NCBI GenBank assembly: GCA_937928385.1
Contig: CALEZD010000010.1
Span: 1 to 29,327 of the forward strand
DNA length: 29,327 nt
Direction of reading: 5' to 3'
From: an uncultured Bacteroidota bacterium
Lineage (GTDB): Bacteria > Bacteroidota > Bacteroidia > Chitinophagales > Chitinophagaceae
This document shows positions 16,601-23,362 of this stretch, piece by piece. The notes beneath the pieces were generated by a model. The model was given only the letters and a program-made list of their open reading frames with translations. It was not told the DNA's origin and ran no database searches. A program made the position numbers and the translations under genes. Numbering within the stretch: position 1 is the first letter of the stretch; each line of letters starts with the position of its first letter.

Positions 16601-18013
16601 ACCCTGCAACGTAAGTATGGGCAGATATACAATAAGGATGATTACCTGGCCGAACACGGCACTGTTCATCATTCTGGATGCAGAAGTTTTTACTTCCGTA
16701 TTCATTTCCACCTGCGTGAGTTGGGTAATATTTCTGAACCGGGCTGAATGATGCAACCTGTGCATCACCGCCTCTACAATTATCACAGCGCCGTCCACTA
16801 TCAAACCAAAGTCAAGCGCACCCAGGCTCATCAGGTTGCCACTAACGCCGAATTGGTTCATCATGATAACCGCGAACAGCATAGACAAAGGAATAACAGA
16901 TGCCACCAGCAAGCCCGCCCTTAAATTGCCCAGGAATAACACCAGTATAAACACAACGATCAGCGCACCTTCCAGCAGGTTTTTCTCTACAGTGCCTATG
17001 GCGTTATTCACCATTTTAGTCCTGTCCAGGAATGGTTCTATTACCACACCTTCGGGTAAGGTCTTCTGAATTTGCGCTACCCGCTCTTTGATGTCTTTAA
17101 TCACCTTGCTGCTGCTCGCCCCTTTCAGCATCATCACCACCGCACCCGATACTTCGCCCTGGTCGTTGTAACACATAGCACCATAACGCACTGCCGAGCC
17201 AATGCGCACCTCAGCCACATCCCTTATAAAAACCGGGATACCACCCGATGTTTGCCTGATGGGCATATTCTCTATATCCGCAATATTTTTTGCTAATCCT
17301 TCCGTCCTGATGTACAACACTGCGGGGCCTTTCTCAATATAGGCGCCACCCGTATTAGCATTGTTATTTTCCAACGCACTGAAAACATCATTGACTGTTA
17401 CATTATACGAAGCCAGTTTCGACGTATTGATGGCCACTTCGTATTGTTTCAGGTAACCACCAAAACTGCTGACATCTGCCACACCTTCTACACCCAGCAG
17501 TTGCCTGCGTATTATCCAGTCCTGTATCGTACGCAGTTCAGTCGCGTCATATTTGCCTTCATAGCCCGGTTTTGTCCGCACCACATATTGGTATATTTCT
17601 CCCAACCCCGTAGTGACAGGTGCAAGGAATGGTTCCGCCATCCCTTTGGGCAATTCATTCTGCACACGCAGCAATCGCTCTGCTACCTGCTGCCTGGCCC
17701 AGTACACATCTACATCGTCTTTAAACACAATGGTTACCAACGATAGCCCAAACCTGGAGAAACTGCGTATCTCTACCAACCCGGGGATATTGCTGTTAAT
17801 CTGTTCTATGGGAAAGGTTATTAACCGCTCTACATCGGGCGCGCCCAGCGAGGGCACTATGGTAATTACCTGTACCTGGTTATCCGTTATATCCGGTACG
17901 GCATCTACCGGCAGCCTGTTAAGCTCGTAACTGCCATAACCTACCAGGCCCAGTACCAATAATATTACAATGAGTTTATTCTTAATTGAAAACTCAATTA
18001 TCCTGTTCAGCAT
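13670..18013 (-). CDS. czcA: CzcA/CusA-type RND metal pump fused to a TolC-type outer-membrane factor
   Basis: This 1447-aa protein joins two partners that are usually separate. Residues 1-1038 are a heavy-metal-efflux RND pump: first helix IVILLVLGLVGYGSYELNRL, pore helix with DFGLIVDGAVIIVE (Asp401, Asp407, Glu414, the proton-relay pattern known from CzcA and typical of divalent-cation pumps), two large periplasmic loops, and the final helix LTLFLLPVLFVLFEKIRF. At Met1040 a complete signal-peptide-like segment follows (MKPRTAILMLLL, then VSPALSYAQ). After it residues 1061-1447 form a TolC/CzcC-type factor with coiled coils (LYSEINILLQKKKLLEYADS; ILEKATAENQRGQIYLQLQQ). It lies 74 bases after the small His-rich gene and overlaps the adaptor gene. 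Similar fusions are known in Bacteroidota, so a sequencing error is unlikely. Exact metal is uncertain. Confidence 0.93.
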   Translation of the reverse strand: MLNRIIEFSIKNKLIVILLVLGLVGYGSYELNRLPVDAVPDITDNQVQVITIVPSLGAPDVERLITFPIEQINSNIPGLVEIRSFSRFGLSLVTIVFKDDVDVYWARQQVAERLLRVQNELPKGMAEPFLAPVTTGLGEIYQYVVRTKPGYEGKYDATELRTIQDWIIRRQLLGVEGVADVSSFGGYLKQYEVAINTSKLASYNVTVNDVFSALENNNANTGGAYIEKGPAVLYIRTEGLAKNIADIENMPIRQTSGGIPVFIRDVAEVRIGSAVRYGAMCYNDQGEVSGAVVMMLKGASSSKVIKDIKERVAQIQKTLPEGVVIEPFLDRTKMVNNAIGTVEKNLLEGALIVVFILVLFLGNLRAGLLVASVIPLSMLFAVIMMNQFGVSGNLMSLGALDFGLIVDGAVIIVEAVMHRLHHSARFRNITQLTQVEMNTEVKTSASRMMNSAVFGQVIILIVYLPILTLQGIEGKMFKPMAQTVAFALIGAFLLSLTYIPMMSSLVLSKKISHTPGFSDRLMERLGQGFQNILSKAIGFPKVVIGVSLGLFIVALVIMSSLGGEFIPQLEEGDFAADTRVLTGSNLHTTIEGTQKASAILLDRFPEIEKIVTKIGSGEIPTDPMPMEASDLMIILKPKKEWTSAKTFPELADKMSAAISEVPGVTAGFQYPVQMRFNELMTGAKQDVVCKIFGEDLDTLAHYAERLGKLASSIDGARDIYVETVTGLPQIVIEYNRAAIAAHGLDIETINNVVNTAFGGQSAGMLFERERRFDIVVRLAGDEQKNLNDVANLLIPTPAGAQVPLSQLATVAIKDGPNQIQREDAKRRIIVGFNVRGRDVQTIVHELQQKAEQISLPPGYYITYGGAFENLEAAMGRLSIVVPLALGLIFLMLYFAFGSVKHGLIIYSAIPLSAIGGIFALALRGMPFSISAGIGFIALFGVAVLNGIVLIAEFRKLKAEGMTDLKDIVLQGTKERLRPVLMTASVASLGFLPMALSHGAGAEVQRPLATVVIGGLITATFLTLFLLPVLFVLFEKIRFRMKPRTAILMLLLVSPALSYAQQAITLEAAIDTALHNNLQIKSQKFTTEYYRKMTGSAWDIGKTSVAAEWGNINSAYSDTRYSVTQTISFPLVYAKQHELMRDEWRASEIQLQSRKKELVKQVSLLYSEINILLQKKKLLEYADSIYDEFYKKAELRYNLGASDILEKATAENQRGQIYLQLQQLQADIEVLQARFAYLLQTDVIYHPQNEVLKLAAPALTAAVPATHPDILYLQQQHKIAVTQQQLEKTRLLPEITGGYFNQSYSGWQRVNNVEQFYTQANRFNSGLVGISVPIAFFSQGARLKALSLNRKAAELMYKDGEQAFIARYEQWLAQYRKNAAAVSYYEKTGLKNAKDILNAARDKFMQGDISYLEYTILINQSVGISTGYYDALKALNETITEINYLTNE

Positions 18014-18046
18014 AAAAATCTGATTGCATTAATAAATCAACTACCA

Positions 18047-18066
18047 CCTGCACCGGTAAGTGCAGG
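18047..18066. other. Hairpin between the small His-rich gene and the pump gene
   Basis: cctgcac (18047-18053) and gtgcagg (18060-18066) form a perfect 7-bp stem with a 6-base loop in the 74-base gap inside the efflux operon. No T run follows on the minus strand. It could set the ratio of small protein to pump mRNA, as a processing or attenuation site. This is inference. Confidence 0.35.
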
Positions 18067-18087
18067 CACAAAAATTCCGATAAGTAG

Positions 18088-18525
18088 CTATGCCTTGGGG
18101 GGTTGCCAGATATTAGACAGCAATTCTGATGAATGGAATGGCGACCAGTATAAGGGCAGGTTTTTATCACCTGGTGGCAAAAAGGTTTTATCTGTTAATG
18201 CAAATACCGCAGGCTGTGAAAAAGTGAATACCAGGGACGAACAATTGTACTGCTTGAACGGGAGTTGCATATCCCTGTCGTTGTCAGGATACGGTACATC
18301 GGTATGGGAATAGTGCATCGCCAGGAAATCAGAAAAGCTTATATGCTCGTCCAGGTGCTTGTGCTCGGTATAATGCTCGAATAGCTCCGAAATTTTAAAT
18401 AGCTGGCTGACCGGCGTCTGCACCAGCACCATAACTGCAAAAATCAATATGGAAGATATTCGTAGCAACCATGCAAAGATAGCAAAAACACCCATATACA
18501 ACCTGACAAATATCATCTTGTGCAT
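18088..18525 (-). CDS. Small histidine-rich membrane protein of RND metal-efflux operons
   Basis: The 145-aa protein has a signal-anchor or signal peptide (residues about 12-36, VFAIFAWLLRISSILIFAVM) and then an extracytoplasmic part with clustered histidines: His51, 55, 57, 61, 71 and 74 in the region EHYTEHKHLDEHISFSDFLA. It continues with DNDRDMQLPFKQYNC and ends SNIWQPPKA. I recall short proteins with this layout (EHxxEHK...ISFxDFLxxHY, DxDMxLPF, C-terminal WQPPK) upstream of CzcA/CusA-type fusions in Bacteroidota, but I know of no assigned function. A periplasmic metal-binding role is inferred from the histidines and the location. It is the first gene of the efflux operon. Confidence 0.8.
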   Translation of the reverse strand: MHKMIFVRLYMGVFAIFAWLLRISSILIFAVMVLVQTPVSQLFKISELFEHYTEHKHLDEHISFSDFLAMHYSHTDVPYPDNDRDMQLPFKQYNCSSLVFTFSQPAVFALTDKTFLPPGDKNLPLYWSPFHSSELLSNIWQPPKA

Positions 18526-18551
18526 AAGGTTTGACTATATTGAAATTACTG

Positions 18552-18582
18552 TTTGACATGTATCAGGATGTTAGTTTCTTTG
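18552..18582 (+). promoter_or_regulatory. Promoter TTTG-N19-TTTCTTTG for the WalJ-like gene
   Basis: TTTG (18552-18555) and TTTCTTTG (18575-18582; one mismatch to TAnnTTTG) are 19 bp apart. The box ends 7 bases before the ATG at 18590, so the mRNA would have almost no leader. Confidence 0.4.
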
Positions 18583-18589
18583 CCATAAT

Positions 18590-19423
18590 ATGTCACTCTA
18601 CATAGCATCTCTCAACTCGGGCAGCAACGGAAACTGTTACTATATAGGTAACGGGCGCGAAGCCGTGCTGGTAGATGCGGGCCTGTCGTGTAGGGAAACA
18701 GAGCGGAGGATGGCAAGGCTGAACCTGTCTATGAAAACCGTGAAGGCGATTTTCATTTCCCACGAGCATGGTGACCATATAAAAGGTGTAAACGTACTAT
18801 CCAAAAAGTATAGCCTGCCTGTTTACTTCACCGAAGGTACTTTCCGGTTCAGCAGGCTGTCGGTTGAAAAATCATTAGTCAAGATATTCGGTGCAGACGA
18901 GCAGCTAACAGTTGGCGGCCTCGGTATCACTGCCTTTGCCAAACACCACGATGCGCGGGACCCGCACAGTTTTGTAATAGAAGGGCATAATGTTATAATA
19001 GGTGTATTTACTGATATTGGCAATGTATGTGACAACCTCACCCGATATTTCAAACGCTGCCATGCCGCCTTCCTGGAAGCTAACTACGATGCCGATATGC
19101 TGGAAAACGGCCGATACCCCATCCACCTGAAACAGAGGATACGGGGTGGTAAAGGGCACCTGTCAAATGACCAAGCGCTGGAACTCTTCAGGCAGCACAA
19201 GCCTGCACAGATGAGCCATATCTTCCTTTCTCACCTGTCTAAAGACAATAACGACCCGGAACTGGTAGCAAAGTTATTCAATGAGCATGCGGGTGATACA
19301 GAAGTGGTTATAGCCTCCCGTTATAACGAAACCGGTGTATATCATATAAGCGCTCAAACTACAGGGCAAGAAATAGCTGCAACGTCGGTTTATGGTAAGC
19401 AATCCAGCTTATTCAGTAGTTGA
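18590..19423 (+). CDS. walJ: MBL-fold metallo-hydrolase, WalJ/YycJ family
   Basis: The 277-aa cytoplasmic protein starts SLYIASLNSGSNGNCYYIG, the diagnostic opening of WalJ/YycJ proteins, followed by VLVDAGLSCRE. The metal site is SHEHGDH (His58, His60, Asp62, His63), with further ligands probably at FAKHHDARDPHSF and FTDIGN, and a conserved HLKQRIRGGKGHLSN segment followed by SHIFLSHLSKDNNDP. The family belongs to the metallo-beta-lactamase fold and is thought to be a 5'-3' DNA exonuclease or nuclease-like enzyme; in Firmicutes it is encoded with the WalRK system. Here there is no WalRK nearby. Length is normal. Confidence 0.92.
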   Translation: MSLYIASLNSGSNGNCYYIGNGREAVLVDAGLSCRETERRMARLNLSMKTVKAIFISHEHGDHIKGVNVLSKKYSLPVYFTEGTFRFSRLSVEKSLVKIFGADEQLTVGGLGITAFAKHHDARDPHSFVIEGHNVIIGVFTDIGNVCDNLTRYFKRCHAAFLEANYDADMLENGRYPIHLKQRIRGGKGHLSNDQALELFRQHKPAQMSHIFLSHLSKDNNDPELVAKLFNEHAGDTEVVIASRYNETGVYHISAQTTGQEIAATSVYGKQSSLFSS

Positions 19424-19447
19424 AACCATGCGTTTTAAAAATTCTTA

Positions 19448-19478
19448 AAGCCGGCAACCCTGGATGGTATACCGGCTT
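19448..19478. terminator. Weak hairpin terminator between walJ-like gene and small lipoprotein
   Basis: aagccgg (19448-19454) and ccggctt (19472-19478) pair perfectly around a 17-base loop. It lies between the convergent stops at 19423 and 19507. No strong T run follows, so it is a moderate candidate that could act in both directions. Confidence 0.45.
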
Positions 19479-19506
19479 AAATATTAAGTATTTTCTGGTA
19501 ATTGTA

Positions 19507-19647
19507 TTAGCGCAATGAACTGCTTGCCTCCAGCTTATTGGGACAGCCGTATTTGCTGGTTGAATTGCATGAAGAAGCCATAACCACTGCCAGGGCCAAT
19601 ATGGCCATCAAAGGGGCAACTCTACGTAGTATTGTAAATTTTTGCAT
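19507..19647 (-). CDS. Very small lipoprotein, 46 aa
   Basis: Reading the minus strand from ATG at 19647 to TAA at 19507-19509 gives a 46-aa protein. It begins MQKFTILRRVAPLMAILALA and runs to a lipobox MASSC (Cys27). Only 20 mature residues follow, including SKYGCPNK with a second cysteine. The arrangement (basic start, hydrophobic core, SSC lipobox, short tail with a CP motif) is characteristic of tiny lipoproteins in Bacteroidota genomes that are often missed. It is divergent from mpl and followed by a hairpin. Function is unknown; membrane-anchored peptide is inferred. Confidence 0.72.
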   Translation of the reverse strand: MQKFTILRRVAPLMAILALAVVMASSCNSTSKYGCPNKLEASSSLR

Positions 19648-19683
19648 CTTATTTTACTTAATTAAAAAACTAAAAACGTCCCT

Positions 19684-19691
19684 TACATTTG
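19684..19691 (+). promoter_or_regulatory. Promoter -7 box TACATTTG for mpl
   Basis: An exact TAnnTTTG match 20 bases before the ATG at 19712. No -33 TTTG is seen at the expected distance. The divergent small-lipoprotein gene starts 37 bases away. Confidence 0.5.
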
Positions 19692-19711
19692 TACGAAGAT
19701 AGTAAAAATTA

Positions 19712-21082
19712 ATGAAGCATATACATTTTATAGCAGTAGGCGGAGCAGTGATGCACCAGCTGGCATTGGCCCTGCACAGGCAAGGGTACAAAGTGACAGG
19801 CAGCGATGATGAAATAAACGACCCGGCACGCTCAAACCTTGCAGCAGCAGGCATCTTGCCGGATAGTAACGGCTGGCATACTGACAGGATTTCCCCGGAA
19901 ATTGATGCAATAGTATTGGGTATGCATGCTAAAGCAGACAATCCGGAATTGCTTGCCGCGCAAAATTTTAACATTCCCATATACTCATTTCCTGAATATA
20001 TTTATGAGGTAGCAAAAGATAAAACAAGGGTAGTAATAGCGGGCAGCCACGGCAAAACGACTATTACTTCTATGATTATGCATATACTACATCACCAGGG
20101 TGTGGCTTTCGACTACCTGGTAGGGGCCAAAGTAGAAGGTTTTAATCAATCGGTACAATTATCCGATGCGCCGGTTATCATATTAGAAGGTGACGAATAC
20201 CCTGCTTCTGTTATTGAAAAAAAACCTAAGATATTTTTCTATCATCCACATATCACTGTACTCAGCGGCATAGCCTGGGACCATATTAACGTATTCCCTA
20301 CGTATGACATATACCTCGACCAGTTTCGCCAATACCTGCAGGGCTGTAAGCAGAACATCCCGCTGTTTTACAATGCAGAAGATGAAGAGGTAACAAAATT
20401 AGTTGCATCGTCGGCGGGGCATCTGAAAACTGAACCCTATTCTATGCCCGAATATCATTACGAGGATGGCGTGGCCGTACTGGATACAAAATTAGGTCCG
20501 GTAGAGGTGTCTGTATTCGGCAGCCACAACCTGCTGAATATGCAGGCGGCTTTTGCCGTATGCCAGGAGCTGGGTATCAGCCGCGAGGATTGTTACGAAG
20601 CTATAACGGATTTTACAGGGGCAGCGCGAAGGCTCGAAAGAATAATGGAAAAAGAGGGCCTTATTGCCTTCCGCGATTTCGCACACGCACCATCCAAGTT
20701 GAAAGCAACATTAGATGCTGTACGGGAGGCATACCCTAACCACCGGTTAATAGCCTGTTTCGAACTGCACACATACAGCAGCCTCAGCGAAAAGTTCCTG
20801 GAAGAATATGCAGGCAGTATGGATAACGCGGATGTTGCTATGGTGTACTTCAGCCATCACGCACTGCAGTTGAAAGGTTTGCCACCGCTTGGCAAAGATG
20901 ATGTGTACCGGCACTTTGGCACCGGCGGCATGACGGTGATTGACAATAAAAATGAATTAGAGGAAACCGTTGCCGGGCATATTAGTAAGGCCACACAGCC
21001 TGTATGCCTGTTGCTCATGAGTTCGGGTACTTTTGATGGAATTGACTGGAATAGTGTATGTTCGCACAAAGAATTGAAATAA
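19712..21082 (+). CDS. mpl: UDP-N-acetylmuramate:L-alanyl-gamma-D-glutamyl-meso-diaminopimelate ligase
   Basis: The 456-aa Mur-ligase-family enzyme joins recycled murein tripeptide to UDP-MurNAc. The N-terminal domain begins HIHFIAVGGAVMHQLALAL, which is a MurC/Mpl-like Rossmann motif. The ATP P-loop is GSHGKTT (residues 111-117), with LEGDEYPASV and GIAWDHINVFPTYD as middle-domain signatures. The C-terminal domain has FRDFAHAPSKLKATLDAVRE, where Mur ligases have DDYAHHP; the altered FAHAP is typical of Mpl rather than MurC. Together with dapF at 24856 it points to a meso-diaminopimelate cell wall and muropeptide recycling. A 13-base gap leads to the exonuclease gene, so the two are probably co-transcribed. 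Confidence 0.9.
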   Translation: MKHIHFIAVGGAVMHQLALALHRQGYKVTGSDDEINDPARSNLAAAGILPDSNGWHTDRISPEIDAIVLGMHAKADNPELLAAQNFNIPIYSFPEYIYEVAKDKTRVVIAGSHGKTTITSMIMHILHHQGVAFDYLVGAKVEGFNQSVQLSDAPVIILEGDEYPASVIEKKPKIFFYHPHITVLSGIAWDHINVFPTYDIYLDQFRQYLQGCKQNIPLFYNAEDEEVTKLVASSAGHLKTEPYSMPEYHYEDGVAVLDTKLGPVEVSVFGSHNLLNMQAAFAVCQELGISREDCYEAITDFTGAARRLERIMEKEGLIAFRDFAHAPSKLKATLDAVREAYPNHRLIACFELHTYSSLSEKFLEEYAGSMDNADVAMVYFSHHALQLKGLPPLGKDDVYRHFGTGGMTVIDNKNELEETVAGHISKATQPVCLLLMSSGTFDGIDWNSVCSHKELK

Positions 21083-21095
21083 ATAAGTAGTAGGA

Positions 21096-21887
21096 ATGGC
21101 AGAGCTCGCATTAAAAAAACCAATCATTTTTTTCGACCTGGAAACAACCGGAACAGACCCCGGCACCGATAGGATAGTGGAAATAGCCATGGTGAAATTG
21201 CACCCCAACGGCAACCGTGAAAAATATGTAAAACGCATCAACCCTACTATTCCCATATCTGCGGAGTCTACATCCATACATGGCATCACCAACGAAGATG
21301 TAAAGGACTGCCCCACCTTCAAGCAGGTGGCAAAAGAATTATTTGAATGGATGAAAGGTTGCGACCTGGGTGGTTATAATGCTGTACGCTTCGATATACC
21401 AATGCTGGCTGAAGAGCTGCTGCGCTGTGGTGTCAATGTTGATTTCACAGAAAGGCAGTTTGTAGATGTGCAGCAGATATTCTTTAAAATGGAAAGCCGC
21501 AGCCTGAGCGCCGCCTACGATTTCTATTGCAAGAAGCAGTTGGAAAATGCACACAGCGCCGAGGCTGATATTATGGCCACTATCGAAGTGCTGGAAGCGC
21601 AACTAGACCGCTACAAAGGCGCAATGGAAAATGATGTAAAGGCTTTGCATGTATTTACCAACGGAGATGAAGAATGTGTGGACTATGCACGCCGTATGAT
21701 TATGAAAGACGGCCAGCCCATATTCAATTTTGGAAAATACAAAGGCAGGAAGGTAGAAGAAGTGTTTACCGAACAGCCCCAATACTACGACTGGATGATG
21801 AATGCAGATTTCCCACTACATACCAAGCAAAAGATAACAGAGATACTCACCCACATGAAACTGAAGAAAGCCGGATTAAAATCTTAG
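21096..21887 (+). CDS. DnaQ-like DEDDh 3'-5' exonuclease with ExoX-type C-terminal tail
   Basis: This 263-aa cytoplasmic nuclease has all three exonuclease motifs: Exo I with Asp14 and Glu16 in FFDLETTG, Exo II with Asp100 in GYNAVRFDIPML, and Exo III with His153 and Asp158 in NAHSAEADIMA, which makes it DEDDh type. The C-terminal ~60 residues (MKDGQPIFNFGKYKGRKVEE, then YYDWMMNADFPL) form an extra small module with the F-x-F-G-K-Y-K-G motif found after exonuclease domains in ExoX-like proteins and some DUF3820 proteins. It may act in proofreading-like repair or RNA turnover. It is too short to be a full polymerase III subunit with other domains. It follows mpl by 13 bases. Confidence 0.92.
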   Translation: MAELALKKPIIFFDLETTGTDPGTDRIVEIAMVKLHPNGNREKYVKRINPTIPISAESTSIHGITNEDVKDCPTFKQVAKELFEWMKGCDLGGYNAVRFDIPMLAEELLRCGVNVDFTERQFVDVQQIFFKMESRSLSAAYDFYCKKQLENAHSAEADIMATIEVLEAQLDRYKGAMENDVKALHVFTNGDEECVDYARRMIMKDGQPIFNFGKYKGRKVEEVFTEQPQYYDWMMNADFPLHTKQKITEILTHMKLKKAGLKS

Positions 21888-21933
21888 GTATTTGTTAAGA
21901 GTGGATAAGCAAGAAATGTGTATTTTCAATCTT

Positions 21934-21941
21934 TAATTTTG
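21934..21941 (+). promoter_or_regulatory. Promoter -7 box TAATTTTG directly before the TTG-start transferase
   Basis: Exact TAnnTTTG match. It ends 5 bases before the TTG start at 21947, so the mRNA is predicted to start at or just before the start codon. No -33 TTTG at 17-20 bp. Confidence 0.5.
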
Positions 21942-21946
21942 CCCGA

Positions 21947-22666
21947 TTGGACAAACTAGTAATAATACCTACTTATAACGAAAAGGAGAATATTGAACGT
22001 ATTATTCTCAAAGTGCTCTCGCTAGCGGGAGGTTATCATGTATTGATAGTTGATGACGGCTCGCCTGACGGAACTGCCACTATCGTCAGAAAATTAATGG
22101 ATACCTACCCCGAGCAGGTGAATATGATTGAGCGTACCGGTAAACTCGGGCTGGGCACGGCATACATCACCGGTTTCAAATGGGCTTTGCGCAGGGATTA
22201 TGAATATATCTTTGAGATGGATGCGGATTTCTCGCATAATCCCGACGACCTGTTGCGCCTGCACCAGGCATGTGTGGCCGGGGCCGATGTAGCCATTGGC
22301 TCGCGCTATGTGCGTGGCGGCAAACTGGTAAACTGGCCCTGGGACAGAAAAGTCATTTCCCGCGGGGGTGCTTTTTATACCAAAATGATAACCTGGATGC
22401 CTGTCAACGACCCCACAGCAGGCTTTGTATGCTACCGAAGAAATGTGCTGAAGACAATTCCGCTTGCCGAAGTACAATTTATCGGTTACGCCTTCCAGAT
22501 AGAAATGAAATATCGTGCGTGGAAAGCAGGTTTTAAGCTGAAAGAAGTGCCTATAACTTTTGAAGACCGCAAAGAAGGTACATCTAAAATGACATCGGGC
22601 ATTATACATGAAGCTATGTTTGGCGTATGGAAAATGCGCAGCTTCAGGCACCCTAAAAAGAAATAA
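21947..22666 (+). CDS. Polyprenol monophosphomannose synthase-like glycosyltransferase (GT2, DPM1-like)
   Basis: The 239-aa enzyme resembles soluble dolichol/polyprenol-phosphate mannosyltransferases. The GT-A fold starts KLVIIPTYNEKENIERII, followed by IVDDGSPDGT, GLGTAYITGFKWAL, the metal-binding EMDADFSHNP (Asp92-Asp94), GSRYVRGG and the acceptor-site TAGFVCYRR. It lacks the C-terminal membrane helices of larger family members, as usual for the short form. The start is a TTG at 21947: this gives the expected N-terminus D-K-L-V-I-I-P and lies right after a TAATTTTG box. Its stop at 22666 abuts the stop of the convergent WbqC gene with no spacer. Sugar and lipid specificity are not proven. 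Confidence 0.92.
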   Translation: MDKLVIIPTYNEKENIERIILKVLSLAGGYHVLIVDDGSPDGTATIVRKLMDTYPEQVNMIERTGKLGLGTAYITGFKWALRRDYEYIFEMDADFSHNPDDLLRLHQACVAGADVAIGSRYVRGGKLVNWPWDRKVISRGGAFYTKMITWMPVNDPTAGFVCYRRNVLKTIPLAEVQFIGYAFQIEMKYRAWKAGFKLKEVPITFEDRKEGTSKMTSGIIHEAMFGVWKMRSFRHPKKK

Positions 22667-23317
22667 TCAGTCTTGCCAGGCTCTTATGGTTGCAGCCCGT
22701 TCTTTAATAAGGGTCTTTGCAGCAGGCCCTTCCGAAAATAATATATCCAGGATACTCAGGTTGGAGTAAAAACCATTGCGCTCTGCAAACAATTGATAGT
22801 ATAGTCCATCTCCATCAGGCAATGCTGTTTTTTCAATACCTGGCCTCAATGACTTTCGAAGGTCTTTATAACCTGTTTCATATTCATCACGATACACATC
22901 TGTAGCGGCACCGGGGAATCGTATACCCGTATGTTCCTTTGCCCAGTCTATAGTTGCCTGGTTGAATGCCACCAGTTTGTCAAAATTCTTATGAAAAATC
23001 TGCTCCAGCGATGGCGCATAATATTCATAATACGGGGCGCGCCCATATACCGAAAAAATGGTACGCCAATGCTGCACCTGCCATCTTTCTTTGTTATCAA
23101 TCTGTACATCCTGCATGGCGGTACGCTGGTTGCGCCCTTGCAGCAGCGGCACAGATAACTGTATCAGGCCATTGGCACCTGTTATGTAATAACGGTTGCG
23201 GTAAGACATTTTAACAAAATGTTCTGCTACGTCAAATAACACCGATTCAGCCTCAACAGCCTGTAGCCACCAATATATATTAGGGAAAGGCATCAAAGGA
23301 CTTACCAACTGCTTCAT
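22667..23317 (-). CDS. WbqC-family protein
   Basis: The 216-aa protein matches the WbqC family, found in surface polysaccharide loci and across Bacteroidota: LMPFPNIYWWLQAVEAESVL, then YRNRYYITGANGLIQLSVPL, RWQVQHWRTIFSVYGRAPYY with EYYAPSLEQIF, and the C-terminal YYQLFAERNGFYSNLSILDI with LFSEGP. The W-x-x-x-H-W-R-T-I-x-x-x-Y-x-x-x-P-Y-Y-E-Y signature is conserved. The biochemical role is not established; a link to sugar-nucleotide or glycan modification is usual. The ATG follows a TTTATTTG box by 4 bases. Divergent from the GWxTD gene. Confidence 0.9.
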   Translation of the reverse strand: MKQLVSPLMPFPNIYWWLQAVEAESVLFDVAEHFVKMSYRNRYYITGANGLIQLSVPLLQGRNQRTAMQDVQIDNKERWQVQHWRTIFSVYGRAPYYEYYAPSLEQIFHKNFDKLVAFNQATIDWAKEHTGIRFPGAATDVYRDEYETGYKDLRKSLRPGIEKTALPDGDGLYYQLFAERNGFYSNLSILDILFSEGPAAKTLIKERAATIRAWQD

Positions 23318-23350
23318 CCTGCAAATAAAGCTATTTCAGTAATTTGCAGG
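23318..23350. promoter_or_regulatory. Inverted repeat over the divergent WbqC/GWxTD promoter region
   Basis: cctgcaaat (23318-23326) and atttgcagg (23342-23350) form a perfect 9-bp inverted repeat with 15 bases between, inside the 45-bp gap of the divergent pair. Each arm contains a TTTG of a possible -7 box. The minus-strand copy is TTTATTTG (23329-23322), one mismatch from TAnnTTTG, ending 4 bases before the WbqC ATG. Confidence 0.4.
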
Positions 23351-23362
23351 AAATAATAAATA

